Assembly (NCBI GenBank): GCA_964416365.1
Contig: CAYQDO010000006.1
Location: 1 to 32,820 of the forward strand
From: DUUS01 sp964416365
Lineage (GTDB): Bacteria; Bacillota_I; Bacilli_A; RF39; UBA660
DNA: 32,820 nucleotides
Direction: 5' to 3'
Shown: one piece after another, positions 15,918 to 24,952 of the stretch
How positions within the stretch are numbered: the first letter of the stretch is position 1
Layout of the letters: each line of letters opens with the position of its first letter
Notes under the pieces: model-generated
The model's database searches: none
What the model was told of the DNA's origin: nothing
The model's input: the letters and a program-made list of their open reading frames with translations, nothing else
Position numbers and translations under genes: made by a program

Positions 15918-18386
15918 TTAATTTGGCTTTTCTTCATCTAATGTTTCACGTGAAACATTGTCTTCTTCTCTATCAATAATGCTTATTGTTGATACATACT
16001 GTGCTTCTCTTAAATTAATTAGTTTAATTCCTTGTGTTACTCTTCCTAGTTGAGAAATTTGATCAATTGGCATTCTAATTATAATACCTGAATCAGTGAT
16101 TATAATTAAATCTTTGCTTTCATCTACTTTTTTAAATGTGGTTAAACTGCCATTTTTCTCAGTAACATTTAACGCTTTAACACCTTTTCCGCCTCGTTTG
16201 GTTTTTCTATATTCTGAAACCAAAGTTTTCTTACCATAACCATTTTTAGTTACAATTAAGATGTTGTCGTCGTCATTAGCGATTTCAATACCAATACAAT
16301 CTGCATTGCCTAAATTAATTCCTCTTACGCCAGAAGCTGTTCTTCCCATCACTCTGATTTCATTTTCATTAAACACAACCATTCGGCCGTCACTGGATGC
16401 CATTAATACATTGGAATATCCTGCTGCTTTCTTTACACCAATTAATTCGTCGTTTGGTTTTAAATTAATACAAATTTTCCCAGTAGTACGAATACTGTCA
16501 AATTCTTTTATATCTGTCCTTTTTACAATTCCTCTTTTTGTGGCAAATAAGAAATATTTGTAATCATTTTCAACTGACAAAGGAATTATTGAATTAACTA
16601 CTTCATCTTTTTCTAATTGTAATAAATTAACTATCGGAATACCCTTTGCTTGTCTACCATATTCAGGAATTTCATAGCCTTTTAAACGATATACTTTTCC
16701 TTTATTAGTAAAGTACATAATATAATCGTGAGTAGATAAATTTATCAATTGTTCCACGAAATCTTCTTCATGGGTTGACATTCCTTTGACACCTACTCCG
16801 CCACGATTTTGAGTACGGTAAACTTCTGAATTAGTACGCTTTATATATCCTTTATTTGTTAAAGTAACAATAATGTTTTCTTCAGGAATTAAAGACTCAT
16901 CTTCAATATATTCTATGGCATTCATGTCGATGTAAGTTCTTCTTTCGTCGCCATATTTTTCTTTAATTTGTAACAATTCTGATTTTATAATTTCTAACAC
17001 TCTTTCGTCACTAGCCAAAATTGCTTTTAATTCTTCTATTTTTGCTAATAACTCAGCTAATTCTGATTCTATTTTATCCTTTTCAAGACCAGTCAATCTT
17101 CTTAATTTCATTTCTAAAATAGCTTCTGCTTGAGCTTCTGATAGTCCGAATTGAGACATTAAACCTGCTTTAGCTTCACTATCTTTTTTAGAAGATTTAA
17201 TTAATTTTATTACTTCATCAATATAATCTAATGCTATTTTCAATCCTTCTAGGATGTGTGCACTTTTTTGACACTTTTCTAAGTCAAAACGAGTTCGACG
17301 CACAATAACAGATCTTTGATATGTAACATAATAATCTAATATTTCTCTTAAACCTAGAGTTTTAGGTCTTCTATCTACTAGCATCAAGAAATTAATACCA
17401 AATGATGTTTGTAATTGAGTATTCTTATATAAATTATTTAATAAAACATTTGGATTGTAATCTTTTTTAACATCTATAACTATTCTTATGCCTTCTAAGG
17501 CAGATTCATCTGTTAAGTTAGCTATTCCGTCTAGTTGTTTATCTCTTACCATTTCCGCTATTTTCTTAATAATAGCTGTGTAGTTTACTTGATATGGTAT
17601 TTCTGTAACAATTAGTCGATGTTTTCCATCATGTTCTTCAATATCGACCTTTGCTCTTACAGCTATACTTCCTTTTCCGGTTTCAAAGGCTTTTTTAATG
17701 CCGCTATTTCCTAAGATAATACCTCCGGTTGGAAAGTCTGGTCCTTTAATGTATTGCATTAATTCAATAACAGTTAAATCAGGATTATCAATAATGGCAA
17801 CAGTAGCATCAATGGTTTCACTTAAATTGTGAGGTGGTATATTTGTTGCCATACCTACCGCAATTCCCATATTTCCATTAACTAAAATATTTGGAAATCT
17901 CGAAGGAAGAACTACCGGTTCTACTGTTTCACCATCGTAATTTGGAACAAAATCTACGGCGTCTTTATTTATATCTCTTAACATTTCATTAGCAATTTTA
18001 GATAATCTTGCTTCTGTATAACGTGAAGCTGCCGGACTTGATCCATCAGGAGCACCAAAAGCTCCTTTACCATCTATCAAAGGATATCTGTATGTAAAAT
18101 CTTGAGCCATTCTAGCCATAGTATCATAAATTGCCGTATCACCATGAGGGTGATATTGTAATACTTTACCACAGCTAGTAGCACTTTTCTTATGAGTCTT
18201 ATCATTAGTAATACCTTCCGCATAAAAAGTATATAATATTCTTCTGTGAACAGGTTTCAAACCATCTCTAACATCTGGTATAGCTCTTGAAACTATTACA
18301 CTCATTGAATAATCTAGAAAACATTCTTTTATTTCACTATCAATATTTACATTTGTAAATTTATCTTTTATTAATTCTTCATTCAT
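15918..18386 (-). CDS. gyrA: DNA gyrase subunit A
   Basis: DNA-breaking subunit of gyrase, which introduces negative supercoils. The 822-residue product has the winged-helix domain with catalytic Tyr in AASRYTEARL (about 120), DGLKPVHRRILY, the coiled coil and a beta-pinwheel C-terminal domain with a GyrA-box variant RKTKRGGKGVKA (about 735). Full length. GGGAGG precedes ATG 18386, 12 bases after gyrB. The tail NVSRETLDEEKPN carries parS site 3. This is GyrA and not ParC because of the GyrA box and gyrB neighbour. Confidence 0.98.
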   Translation of the reverse strand: MNEELIKDKFTNVNIDSEIKECFLDYSMSVIVSRAIPDVRDGLKPVHRRILYTFYAEGITNDKTHKKSATSCGKVLQYHPHGDTAIYDTMARMAQDFTYRYPLIDGKGAFGAPDGSSPAASRYTEARLSKIANEMLRDINKDAVDFVPNYDGETVEPVVLPSRFPNILVNGNMGIAVGMATNIPPHNLSETIDATVAIIDNPDLTVIELMQYIKGPDFPTGGIILGNSGIKKAFETGKGSIAVRAKVDIEEHDGKHRLIVTEIPYQVNYTAIIKKIAEMVRDKQLDGIANLTDESALEGIRIVIDVKKDYNPNVLLNNLYKNTQLQTSFGINFLMLVDRRPKTLGLREILDYYVTYQRSVIVRRTRFDLEKCQKSAHILEGLKIALDYIDEVIKLIKSSKKDSEAKAGLMSQFGLSEAQAEAILEMKLRRLTGLEKDKIESELAELLAKIEELKAILASDERVLEIIKSELLQIKEKYGDERRTYIDMNAIEYIEDESLIPEENIIVTLTNKGYIKRTNSEVYRTQNRGGVGVKGMSTHEEDFVEQLINLSTHDYIMYFTNKGKVYRLKGYEIPEYGRQAKGIPIVNLLQLEKDEVVNSIIPLSVENDYKYFLFATKRGIVKRTDIKEFDSIRTTGKICINLKPNDELIGVKKAAGYSNVLMASSDGRMVVFNENEIRVMGRTASGVRGINLGNADCIGIEIANDDDNILIVTKNGYGKKTLVSEYRKTKRGGKGVKALNVTEKNGSLTTFKKVDESKDLIIITDSGIIIRMPIDQISQLGRVTQGIKLINLREAQYVSTISIIDREEDNVSRETLDEEKPN
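15942..15957. promoter_or_regulatory. parS site 3 inside gyrA
   Basis: Perfect TGTTTCACGTGAAACA lying in gyrA codons 810-815, read as NVSRET. Confidence 0.95.
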
Positions 18387-18398
18387 TATATTACCTCC

Positions 18399-20327
18399 CT
18401 AAATATCCAAATTGCGTACTTTAAGGGCATTTTCCTCAATAAATTTTCTTCTTGGTTCTACTTCTTCACCCATTAAAACAGTAAACATTTCATCAGCTAA
18501 AATAGCATCTTCAATATTTATTTTTAATAATACCCTTTGTTCTATGTCCATGGTTGTATTTCTTAAATCAATTGCATCCATTTCACCTAAACCTTTTTGG
18601 CGATTCATATTTACTTTTGATCTAACCTCTTCTGGTAAGTTATTTAAATATTCTTCTTTTTCTCGATCATTTAAAACATATTTGAATGTTTTACCATGGG
18701 TAATCTTATATAAAGGTGGTTGAGCAGTATAGACGTGCCCTTCTTCAATAAGTGGTCGAAAGAAACGATATAATAATGTTAAAAGTAATGTTCGGATGTG
18801 TGATCCATCAACATCAGCATCAGTCATTAATATTATTTTATTGTAACGCAGTTTGTTTATATCAAATTCTTCACCTATACTTGTACCAAGAGCAGTGATT
18901 ATACTTCTAATTTCTTCATTACTAAGAATTTTATCTAATCTAGCTTTTTCTACATTTAAAATCTTTCCTTTTATAGGTAAAATTGCCTGAGTTTTAGGAT
19001 TTCTTCCTAGTTTTGCTGAACCCATAGCTGAATCTCCCTCTACAATAAAGATTTCTCTTTCTAGAGGATTCTTACTTGAACAATCAGCTAATTTGCCCCA
19101 TTGATTTGTTAAATCTAAGCCACCTTTAGTCCGTGATAATTCGCGGGCTTTTTTAGCCGCAATCCTAGCACGGGCTGCTTGGATACCTTTTTCCATAATT
19201 TTTTTAGCAACATCGGGATTCTCCATTAGGTGTCTTTCAAAACCTTCACCAAAAATATCAGAGGCAATTTTTCTTACCTCACTATTACCTAATCTTCCTT
19301 TGGTTTGACCTTCAAATTGAGGATCCGGATGTTTACACGAAACAATTATTGTAAGACCTTCTCTAACGTCATCACCAGTTAAAGATTCATCATTATCTTT
19401 TAAATACTTATGTTCCCTAGCATAATTATTAATTATTCTAGTTAAAGCAATTCTTATACCCTCTTCATGGGTTCCACCATCAGCGGTATTAATGTTGTTA
19501 ACAAATGATAAAGTTAAGTTATTATAGGTTTCATTATATTGAAGTGCAACTTCGATAGTAATATTATCTCTTACTCCCTCAACAGATATCTCATCATGAA
19601 CAACACTATTATTTCTATTTAAATATTGAACATATTCTCTTAAACCACCGTTGTATAAAAATTCTTCTTTTTTCTTTTCAATACCGCGATCATCACAAAG
19701 AATAATTCTTAATCCCTTATTTAAGAAAGCTAGTTCTCTAACTCTCATTTTTAAAATATCATAATCAAACGCGGTTGTTTCTTTAAAGATTTCTGGATCT
19801 GGTTTAAAAGTAACAGTAGTTCCTGTTCTTTCCTTACTACATGTATCTATTATTTTAAGTTGTTCTACAGATTTGCCACCATTTTCAAAACGAATGAAAT
19901 GTACTTTTTCATCTTGATATACAGTAACTTCCACCCAACTACTTAATGCATTTACTACTGAAGCACCGACGCCATGTAAGCCTCCAGAAACTTTATAGCC
20001 TCCACCACCAAATTTTCCTCCAGCATGAAGAATTGTGTATACAGTTTCAACCGTAGATATGCCAGTTTTAGGATGAATACCAGTTGGAATTCCCCTACCA
20101 TCGTCTTTAATTGTTACCGAATTATCTTCATTAATTATAATTTCAATATCATCACAGTAACCAGCTAGAGCTTCATCTATGGCGTTGTCAACTATTTCCC
20201 ATACTAAATGATGCAAACCTTTACTACTGGTTGTTCCAATATACATTCCTGGTCTTCTGCGGACTGCTTCTAATCCTTCTAGTACTTGAATATCGTTTTC
20301 ATTATAATGTTGTGTTTCTTTATTCAT
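18399..20327 (-). CDS. gyrB: DNA gyrase subunit B
   Basis: ATP-binding subunit of gyrase. The 642-residue product has a GHKL ATPase domain (EIVDNAIDEALAG, DDGRGIPTGIHPKTG, GGGGYKVSGGLHGVGASVVNAL), a transducer domain, and Toprim motifs EGDSAMGSAKLGR and LMTDADVDGSHIRTLLLT, then a C-terminal QKGLGEMDA. It starts eight bases inside the recF end, with GAGGTGA upstream, so it is coupled to recF. Confidence 0.98.
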   Translation of the reverse strand: MNKETQHYNENDIQVLEGLEAVRRRPGMYIGTTSSKGLHHLVWEIVDNAIDEALAGYCDDIEIIINEDNSVTIKDDGRGIPTGIHPKTGISTVETVYTILHAGGKFGGGGYKVSGGLHGVGASVVNALSSWVEVTVYQDEKVHFIRFENGGKSVEQLKIIDTCSKERTGTTVTFKPDPEIFKETTAFDYDILKMRVRELAFLNKGLRIILCDDRGIEKKKEEFLYNGGLREYVQYLNRNNSVVHDEISVEGVRDNITIEVALQYNETYNNLTLSFVNNINTADGGTHEEGIRIALTRIINNYAREHKYLKDNDESLTGDDVREGLTIIVSCKHPDPQFEGQTKGRLGNSEVRKIASDIFGEGFERHLMENPDVAKKIMEKGIQAARARIAAKKARELSRTKGGLDLTNQWGKLADCSSKNPLEREIFIVEGDSAMGSAKLGRNPKTQAILPIKGKILNVEKARLDKILSNEEIRSIITALGTSIGEEFDINKLRYNKIILMTDADVDGSHIRTLLLTLLYRFFRPLIEEGHVYTAQPPLYKITHGKTFKYVLNDREKEEYLNNLPEEVRSKVNMNRQKGLGEMDAIDLRNTTMDIEQRVLLKINIEDAILADEMFTVLMGEEVEPRRKFIEENALKVRNLDI

Positions 20328-21417
20328 AATCTTTCACCTCAATTTTTTTATTCTTTATTTTAAACACTCGGCTGTTATTTAATATTTTTTCATCTATATT
20401 ATCTAAATCAGTTGTTGTAATAAATAATTGAATACTTTTTTTAAAAAATTTAATTATTTTACTTATTTTTTGATTATCTAATTCGCTAAATAAATCATCT
20501 AAAATTAGAATTGGCATTGTTCTTGTTTTGTCATAAAATAAGTTTATTTCGGCCAGTTTAAACGAAATTATAGCATTTTTTTGTTCTCCTTCTGATAAAT
20601 AATTTTTGGCTAGTTTATTCTTATAATAAAAAATAAAATCATCTAGATGTACTCCTATGTTGCTTTTGCCATAATTTAAATCTTTTTTATATATTTGATT
20701 ATATTTCTTAATTAATTCTTCTTTTGTTAAATCATTATATTCTGATAAATATTTCAAATAAAGACCTTCTTTTTTAGTAATTTTTTTAAAATTCTTATTT
20801 AAATGCTGGTTTATTACGTCAATATAATTTTTTCTTAACATATTTATTTTTAAACCTAAATCTATTAATTTCCCAGTTAAAATATCTAAAAACTCTTTGG
20901 GTATCATACTATTAGTAAGCATAGATTTTAAATAAGTATTTCTTTGTTTTAACACTTTATTGTAGTCTGATAATAATTTTAAATATTCATTATCTAGTTG
21001 AGATATTTCCATGTTAATAAGTTTACGATGAGTACTAGGATTGTCTTTAATAAGTTTTAAATCTTCTTGATTGAAAACAATAACATTTATTCTTGATATA
21101 TAATCACTAATTTTATTAATTTGTTTAGAATCAATAAATACTTTTTTTCCACTTTTTTCGATTACTATTTTATATTCTTTTTGATTATTATGATATATAT
21201 ATCCTTTAATAGTGCAGAACTCCTGATCAATATTTATAAGTACATTATCTTCAAAAGTTCTAAATGATTTGGTTATTGCTAAATAATAAATTGCTTCTAC
21301 TATATTTGTTTTACCCATTCCATTATTACCAATAATAATGTTTTTATATTTTGAAAAATTAAATTCTTCGGATATAAAATTACGATAATTTATTAGTTTC
21401 AATTTATGAATTTGCAT
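20320..21417 (-). CDS. recF: Recombination protein RecF
   Basis: ABC-type ATPase that helps load RecA at gaps. The 365-residue product has Walker A IIGNNGMGKTNIVEAIYY (about 28-36), the signature LSEGEQKNAIISFKLAE (about 275-291), Walker B ILILDDLFSELD (about 305-316) and a central coiled-coil region. Full length. No RlbA (YaaA) gene lies between dnaN and recF. Confidence 0.97.
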   Translation of the reverse strand: MQIHKLKLINYRNFISEEFNFSKYKNIIIGNNGMGKTNIVEAIYYLAITKSFRTFEDNVLINIDQEFCTIKGYIYHNNQKEYKIVIEKSGKKVFIDSKQINKISDYISRINVIVFNQEDLKLIKDNPSTHRKLINMEISQLDNEYLKLLSDYNKVLKQRNTYLKSMLTNSMIPKEFLDILTGKLIDLGLKINMLRKNYIDVINQHLNKNFKKITKKEGLYLKYLSEYNDLTKEELIKKYNQIYKKDLNYGKSNIGVHLDDFIFYYKNKLAKNYLSEGEQKNAIISFKLAEINLFYDKTRTMPILILDDLFSELDNQKISKIIKFFKKSIQLFITTTDLDNIDEKILNNSRVFKIKNKKIEVKDYE

Positions 21418-21436
21418 TTTAAACCCTCTTTTAAGT

Positions 21437-21481
21437 CAAAATAATAATAAAATAGGTATACTAGTACTCCTATACCTATTT
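21437..21481 (-). terminator. Terminator after comK
   Basis: An 11-base inverted repeat AAATAGGTATA (21450-21460) and TATACCTATTT (21471-21481) with a ten-base loop. The minus-strand downstream side is T-rich (TTATTATTATTTTG). It would end comK before recF. Confidence 0.7.
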
Positions 21482-21517
21482 AAATTATAACATAATAAAT
21501 ATTGTTTTGAAAGGAAT

Positions 21518-21967
21518 TTATTGCTTTTTTAGTCTTTTTCGAATAGCTGATTCTAAAAATGAAGCTTTTAAAATTTGATTACGAATAATGTTTTCTGAAA
21601 GTAATAATTCAACTACTTCTTTATTCATAAATTCTAGAATAATTTTACTATCTTTTTCATAATAACGATTAAAATTATTTAGACTAATCCAACCACATTC
21701 TTTTAATCTTGGTGAATTTGTCGGAAAGAAAATCATATTGTTTTCTTCCGAAATTATGATGGGTACTTTATAAGTAATACCGGTTAGTGTTGATGATCCT
21801 TTTTGTCTACCTTCAAAAGTGCTACCATAATAACGACAACTTTCATCCATTATCCTATTTACGGATTTTTCTAAAATATAACAATCTTTACCTTCATAAA
21901 CTATTGCTTTATTTTTTTCATAAGGTAAGATTGCTAATGTTTTTTCATTAATTTCATAATCTTTCAT
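21518..21967 (-). CDS. comK: ComK-family competence transcription factor
   Basis: ComK activates DNA-uptake and recombination genes in Bacillus. The 149-residue product matches the family core strongly: CRYYGSTFEGRQKGSSTLTG (about 43-62), ITYKVPIIIS, IFFPTNSPRLKECGWISLNN. The C-terminus KASFLESAIRKRLKK is basic. Length is somewhat less than the 192 residues of B. subtilis ComK, mainly at the C-terminus. Start ATG 21967 has GGGAGGTGA five bases upstream; an in-frame GTG at 21976 overlaps that site. It sits between dnaN and recF, where B. subtilis has yaaA. Its own competence regulation (ComS, MecA) cannot be judged here. Confidence 0.9.
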   Translation of the reverse strand: MKDYEINEKTLAILPYEKNKAIVYEGKDCYILEKSVNRIMDESCRYYGSTFEGRQKGSSTLTGITYKVPIIISEENNMIFFPTNSPRLKECGWISLNNFNRYYEKDSKIILEFMNKEVVELLLSENIIRNQILKASFLESAIRKRLKKQ

Positions 21968-22037
21968 CCCAATCACCTCCCAACTTAGGTCTTCTTATAT
22001 CATTAAGAGATGTCAAAATTTGTTGATAATTAGCAAA

Positions 22038-22046
22038 TTATTCACA
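22038..22046 (+). promoter_or_regulatory. DnaA box between dnaN and comK
   Basis: TTATTCACA, one of the strong DnaA-box variants, on the plus strand in the 109-base gap upstream of comK. A match of nine bases in AT-rich DNA could be chance, but it lies next to an origin. Confidence 0.5.
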
Positions 22047-22051
22047 TAATA

Positions 22052-22078
22052 TAAAAAAATGAGAATTTTTCTCATTTT
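22052..22078 (-). terminator. Terminator of dnaN
   Basis: Stem AAATGAGAA...TTCTCATTT with an AAA loop on the minus strand, followed by a T run. It overlaps the dnaN stop. Confidence 0.85.
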
Positions 22079-23192
22079 AATATGTTTTTATTGGTAGAAT
22101 TAATTGAATTAGAGATTCATCTTTTGCTGATTTTAAAACAATTGGTTTTACATCAGTATTTAATAATATTAATAAATCTTCTTCTTCAAATGTTTTTAGA
22201 GCTTCTAGCATATATTTTGAACTGAACGAAATTGAAATATTATTAGAATTATTTTTATTAATTGAAATTGTTTCTTCAACTTTACCTATTTCGCTAGCAT
22301 ATGAGGTAATTAATAATTCATTGTCTTTAGTATCCATTTTAACTATATTTTTATCTTTATTTTGAGTAAGTAACGCTGCGCGGTCAATTGCACCATATAA
22401 ATTATTTAAAGATGTTGTTAAAATTATTTCAAAATCTGTAGGAATTAAATTAGAAGTATTTGGATATGAACCACTTAATAAATTAGATTGAAAAATATAA
22501 TTCTTATATTTAAATAATATTTTGTTAGTAAATGGATGGATTTCCACATTTTCTTCTTCAGTTAATAATTTATCTAATTCATTTATATTTTTTCCAGGTA
22601 TTACTACATTATAACTTTCATAAACTTCTGGAAGTAACAACGTTTTCTTAGCTAAGCGATATGAATCTGTAGCAATACATTCTAAACTATTTCCAATAAT
22701 CTTTAAATTAATTCCTGTAAGTAACGGTCTTGATTCTTGTGTTGATACAGCAAAGATTGTTTGATTTATTACTTTTTTTAAATCCTTACTAGGAATTATA
22801 ATTGGTTGTTTTATTTCATCTAAGGTAATATTAGGATAATCCTCTGGATTTAAGCAATTTAAATTATAAATAGTATTTTCTGTACTGATAATTATTTTTA
22901 AGCCATCTATTACTTCAATATTTATATCCGCATTTGGTAATTTCCTTATTATATCTAATAAATATTTGTTTTGAATAATAATACTTCCTGTTTTTTCTAT
23001 ATTTTTTATTTTTTTCTTTTCAATAAAAGTTTTAATTGTTAAATCACTATCACTAGCTGTTAAGTATAATCCATCTTTTTCTAAATCAAACTTTACTCCA
23101 TTTAATATTGGAATAATATTTCGAGGAGAAATAGCTCTCATTACATTAGTTAAACTTTCTAATAAAATATTTCTTTCAATTAATAATTTCAT
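22077..23192 (-). CDS. dnaN: DNA polymerase III sliding clamp (beta)
   Basis: Ring-shaped processivity clamp. The 371-residue product has three repeated clamp domains, with the first starting MKLLIERNILLESLTNVMRAIS, the middle TGINLKIIGNSLECIATDSYRLAKK (about 155-180) and the last ending SLIQLILPIKTY. Full length. AGAAGGA lies seven bases before the ATG. Downstream of dnaA across an origin segment. Confidence 0.98.
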   Translation of the reverse strand: MKLLIERNILLESLTNVMRAISPRNIIPILNGVKFDLEKDGLYLTASDSDLTIKTFIEKKKIKNIEKTGSIIIQNKYLLDIIRKLPNADINIEVIDGLKIIISTENTIYNLNCLNPEDYPNITLDEIKQPIIIPSKDLKKVINQTIFAVSTQESRPLLTGINLKIIGNSLECIATDSYRLAKKTLLLPEVYESYNVVIPGKNINELDKLLTEEENVEIHPFTNKILFKYKNYIFQSNLLSGSYPNTSNLIPTDFEIILTTSLNNLYGAIDRAALLTQNKDKNIVKMDTKDNELLITSYASEIGKVEETISINKNNSNNISISFSSKYMLEALKTFEEEDLLILLNTDVKPIVLKSAKDESLIQLILPIKTY

Positions 23193-23309
23193 CTTTAATT
23201 CCTTCTTTCTTTTATTTATTATTATTATTACTGTTTATTTTGTTAATAACTCTCTTTTCATAAGTAACTATCACAATTTTAAATGTTAATAATTAATCTT
23301 TTATCCCCA
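23193..23309 (-). other. Origin segment downstream of dnaA: DnaA-trio-like array
   Basis: The dnaA-dnaN gap. On the minus strand, a DnaA-box-like TTATTAACA (about 23241-23249) is followed by AAATAAACAG and then TAA repeats (23211-23230), which match the 3'-[G/A]AT-5' DnaA-trio pattern used for strand opening in B. subtilis. A TTATCCCCA (one mismatch from the DnaA consensus) occurs at 23301-23309 on the plus strand. Very AT-rich, so it is a candidate unwinding site. Inference from pattern and position. Confidence 0.65.
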
Positions 23310-24644
23310 TTAATTAACAATACTATTTTTTATTTCTTCAATTGTCTTTTTTAATACTTCATTGATTTTAAGTTCTTGGGTTATTTTATCACAAGAATGT
23401 AGTACTGTTGAATGATCTCTGTTACCAAATTCTAATCCAATTTTAACTATTGTCTCTTCAGTAGTCATTCGACATAAATACATAGCAACTTGCCGTGGAT
23501 AACTAATACTAGCATTTCTTTTTTTACTTTTTAAATCATCAATAGTCACGTGATAATAATCTGCCACCGCTTTTTGAATTTTTGTTATGTTATTCGTTAT
23601 ATATATTGATTTGCCGATATAATCTTTTAAAGCATCTACGGCAAAATCTAAATTTATTTCTTTTGGACCCATTATTGCAGCGTATGCATAGAGCCTAGTT
23701 ATAGCCCCTTCTAAATGTCTTACATCATTTTCACAATTAGTAGCTATATACTCAATAACTTCTTCTTTGACCAGCTTTGCTACTTCATGTCCCAGCATCT
23801 TATCTTTTAAAATCTTACATCTGAGTTCGAAGTTTGGTGGGTAAATATCAACTGTTAATCCCCATCTAAACCTTGTTCTTAATCTTTCTTCTAAAAGCTT
23901 TAAGTCATCAGGAGACCGATCAGAACTAATAATAATCTGTTTATTAGAATCATATAAAGTATTAAATGTGTGAAAAAATTCTGTTTGGGTCTTCTCTGCA
24001 CCGCCTAAAAACTGGATATCATCTATTAATAATACATCAATCTTCCGATATTTTTGTTTGAAATAAGCAACAACATCATAATTATTTTCATCTTTTTTAT
24101 TTATTCCAATAAAATCAGCAATAAATTCTTCGCTTGTGACGTATAACACTTTCTTATCACTGTTCTCTTTAACGTAATTCCCGATGGCATGCATCAAATG
24201 AGTTTTTCCTAATCCACTTTTTCCATGAATAAATAATGGATTATATATTTTTCCTGGTTGCTCAGCCACAGCAACAGCAGCTGTTTGAGCAAACCGGTTA
24301 CTTTCTCCAATAACAAAATTTGCAAAAGTATATTTTGAATTTATATTTGAATTAAAGTTTAAATCAAGTTCTTTTTCTTTCTTTTCTTCTTCAATAATTT
24401 CTTCTTCAACAATGAATTCTAGGTCATAATTGTTACCGGTTAAACTAGTGACTATTTCATCAATTAAATCATAATAAGTCTCGTTTAAAAATTTTTTGTG
24501 AAATGTCATAGGAACTTGAATAACTAATTTGCAACTATCTTGTTTTAAAAGTTTTGTATCCTTAAACCAGGTGTCAAATGAAACAGAGGAAATCTTACTC
24601 TTTAATACATTAAGAAAATTATCCCATAACATATTATTTTCCAT
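23310..24644 (-). CDS. dnaA: Chromosomal replication initiator DnaA
   Basis: Binds DnaA boxes and opens the origin. The 444-residue product has N-terminal domain I (1-80), a short acidic linker, the AAA+ domain with Walker A GKSGLGKTHLM (141-151) and Walker B LLIDDIQFLGG, the arginine finger region RLRTRFRWGL, and domain IV signature GNRDHSTVLHSCDKI (about 410-425). Full length. GGGGTGG precedes ATG 24644. DnaA boxes upstream overlap its likely promoter (TATAAC at 24725-24730), consistent with autoregulation. Confidence 0.98.
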   Translation of the reverse strand: MENNMLWDNFLNVLKSKISSVSFDTWFKDTKLLKQDSCKLVIQVPMTFHKKFLNETYYDLIDEIVTSLTGNNYDLEFIVEEEIIEEEKKEKELDLNFNSNINSKYTFANFVIGESNRFAQTAAVAVAEQPGKIYNPLFIHGKSGLGKTHLMHAIGNYVKENSDKKVLYVTSEEFIADFIGINKKDENNYDVVAYFKQKYRKIDVLLIDDIQFLGGAEKTQTEFFHTFNTLYDSNKQIIISSDRSPDDLKLLEERLRTRFRWGLTVDIYPPNFELRCKILKDKMLGHEVAKLVKEEVIEYIATNCENDVRHLEGAITRLYAYAAIMGPKEINLDFAVDALKDYIGKSIYITNNITKIQKAVADYYHVTIDDLKSKKRNASISYPRQVAMYLCRMTTEETIVKIGLEFGNRDHSTVLHSCDKITQELKINEVLKKTIEEIKNSIVN

Positions 24645-24691
24645 TTAACCACCCCGTTTACGATATTTTCTCTAACTAAAATAATTGTAAG

Positions 24692-24710
24692 CCTTTTTTG
24701 TTAAAAAAGG
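24692..24710. repeat. Hairpin in the dnaA leader
   Basis: CCTTTTTT-GTT-AAAAAAGG is an 8-base perfect inverted repeat between the DnaA boxes and dnaA. Its function is unknown; it could end read-in transcription or shape the leader. Confidence 0.6.
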
Positions 24711-24892
24711 AAGGCCTCAAAATTGTTATACTAATAATCCACATGTTATCCACATAGTTATTCACAATTTATTGCTTATAATAACTGATAAAAAATGATT
24801 TTTCAACATTTTCCACAAATTTTATTTAACATTCGAAAATAATTAGTAACATTTTCCACATTTTCTATAAAATTTGTCGATAAAATCAATGG

Positions 24893-24921
24893 TTGACTTA
24901 ATTTTAAGAGTATATTATAAT
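24893..24921 (+). promoter_or_regulatory. Promoter of rpmH
   Basis: TTGACT (24893-24898), 17-base spacer and perfect TATAAT (24916-24921), 31 bases before the rpmH ATG. Confidence 0.9.
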
Positions 24922-24952
24922 GAAACCACTTAACAGATTTGGAGGTGCAAAA

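Larger units (their letters stand above)
24645..24952. other. Replication origin segment between dnaA and rpmH (oriC)
   Basis: A 308-base gap with a cluster of DnaA boxes on the plus strand: TAATCCACA (24735-24743), TTATCCACA perfect (24746-24754), TTATTCACA (24758-24766), TTTTCCACA (24809-24817) and TTTTCCACA (24852-24860). The first three are spaced 11-12 bases, about one helix turn. Divergent transcription of dnaA and rpmH starts here. It corresponds to the incA/incB part of the bipartite Bacillus origin. Confidence 0.92.

Noticed and set aside
15853..15957. Repeated palindromes as a CRISPR array
   Set aside because: The units are the parS consensus, spacing is irregular and one copy is in gyrA coding sequence.
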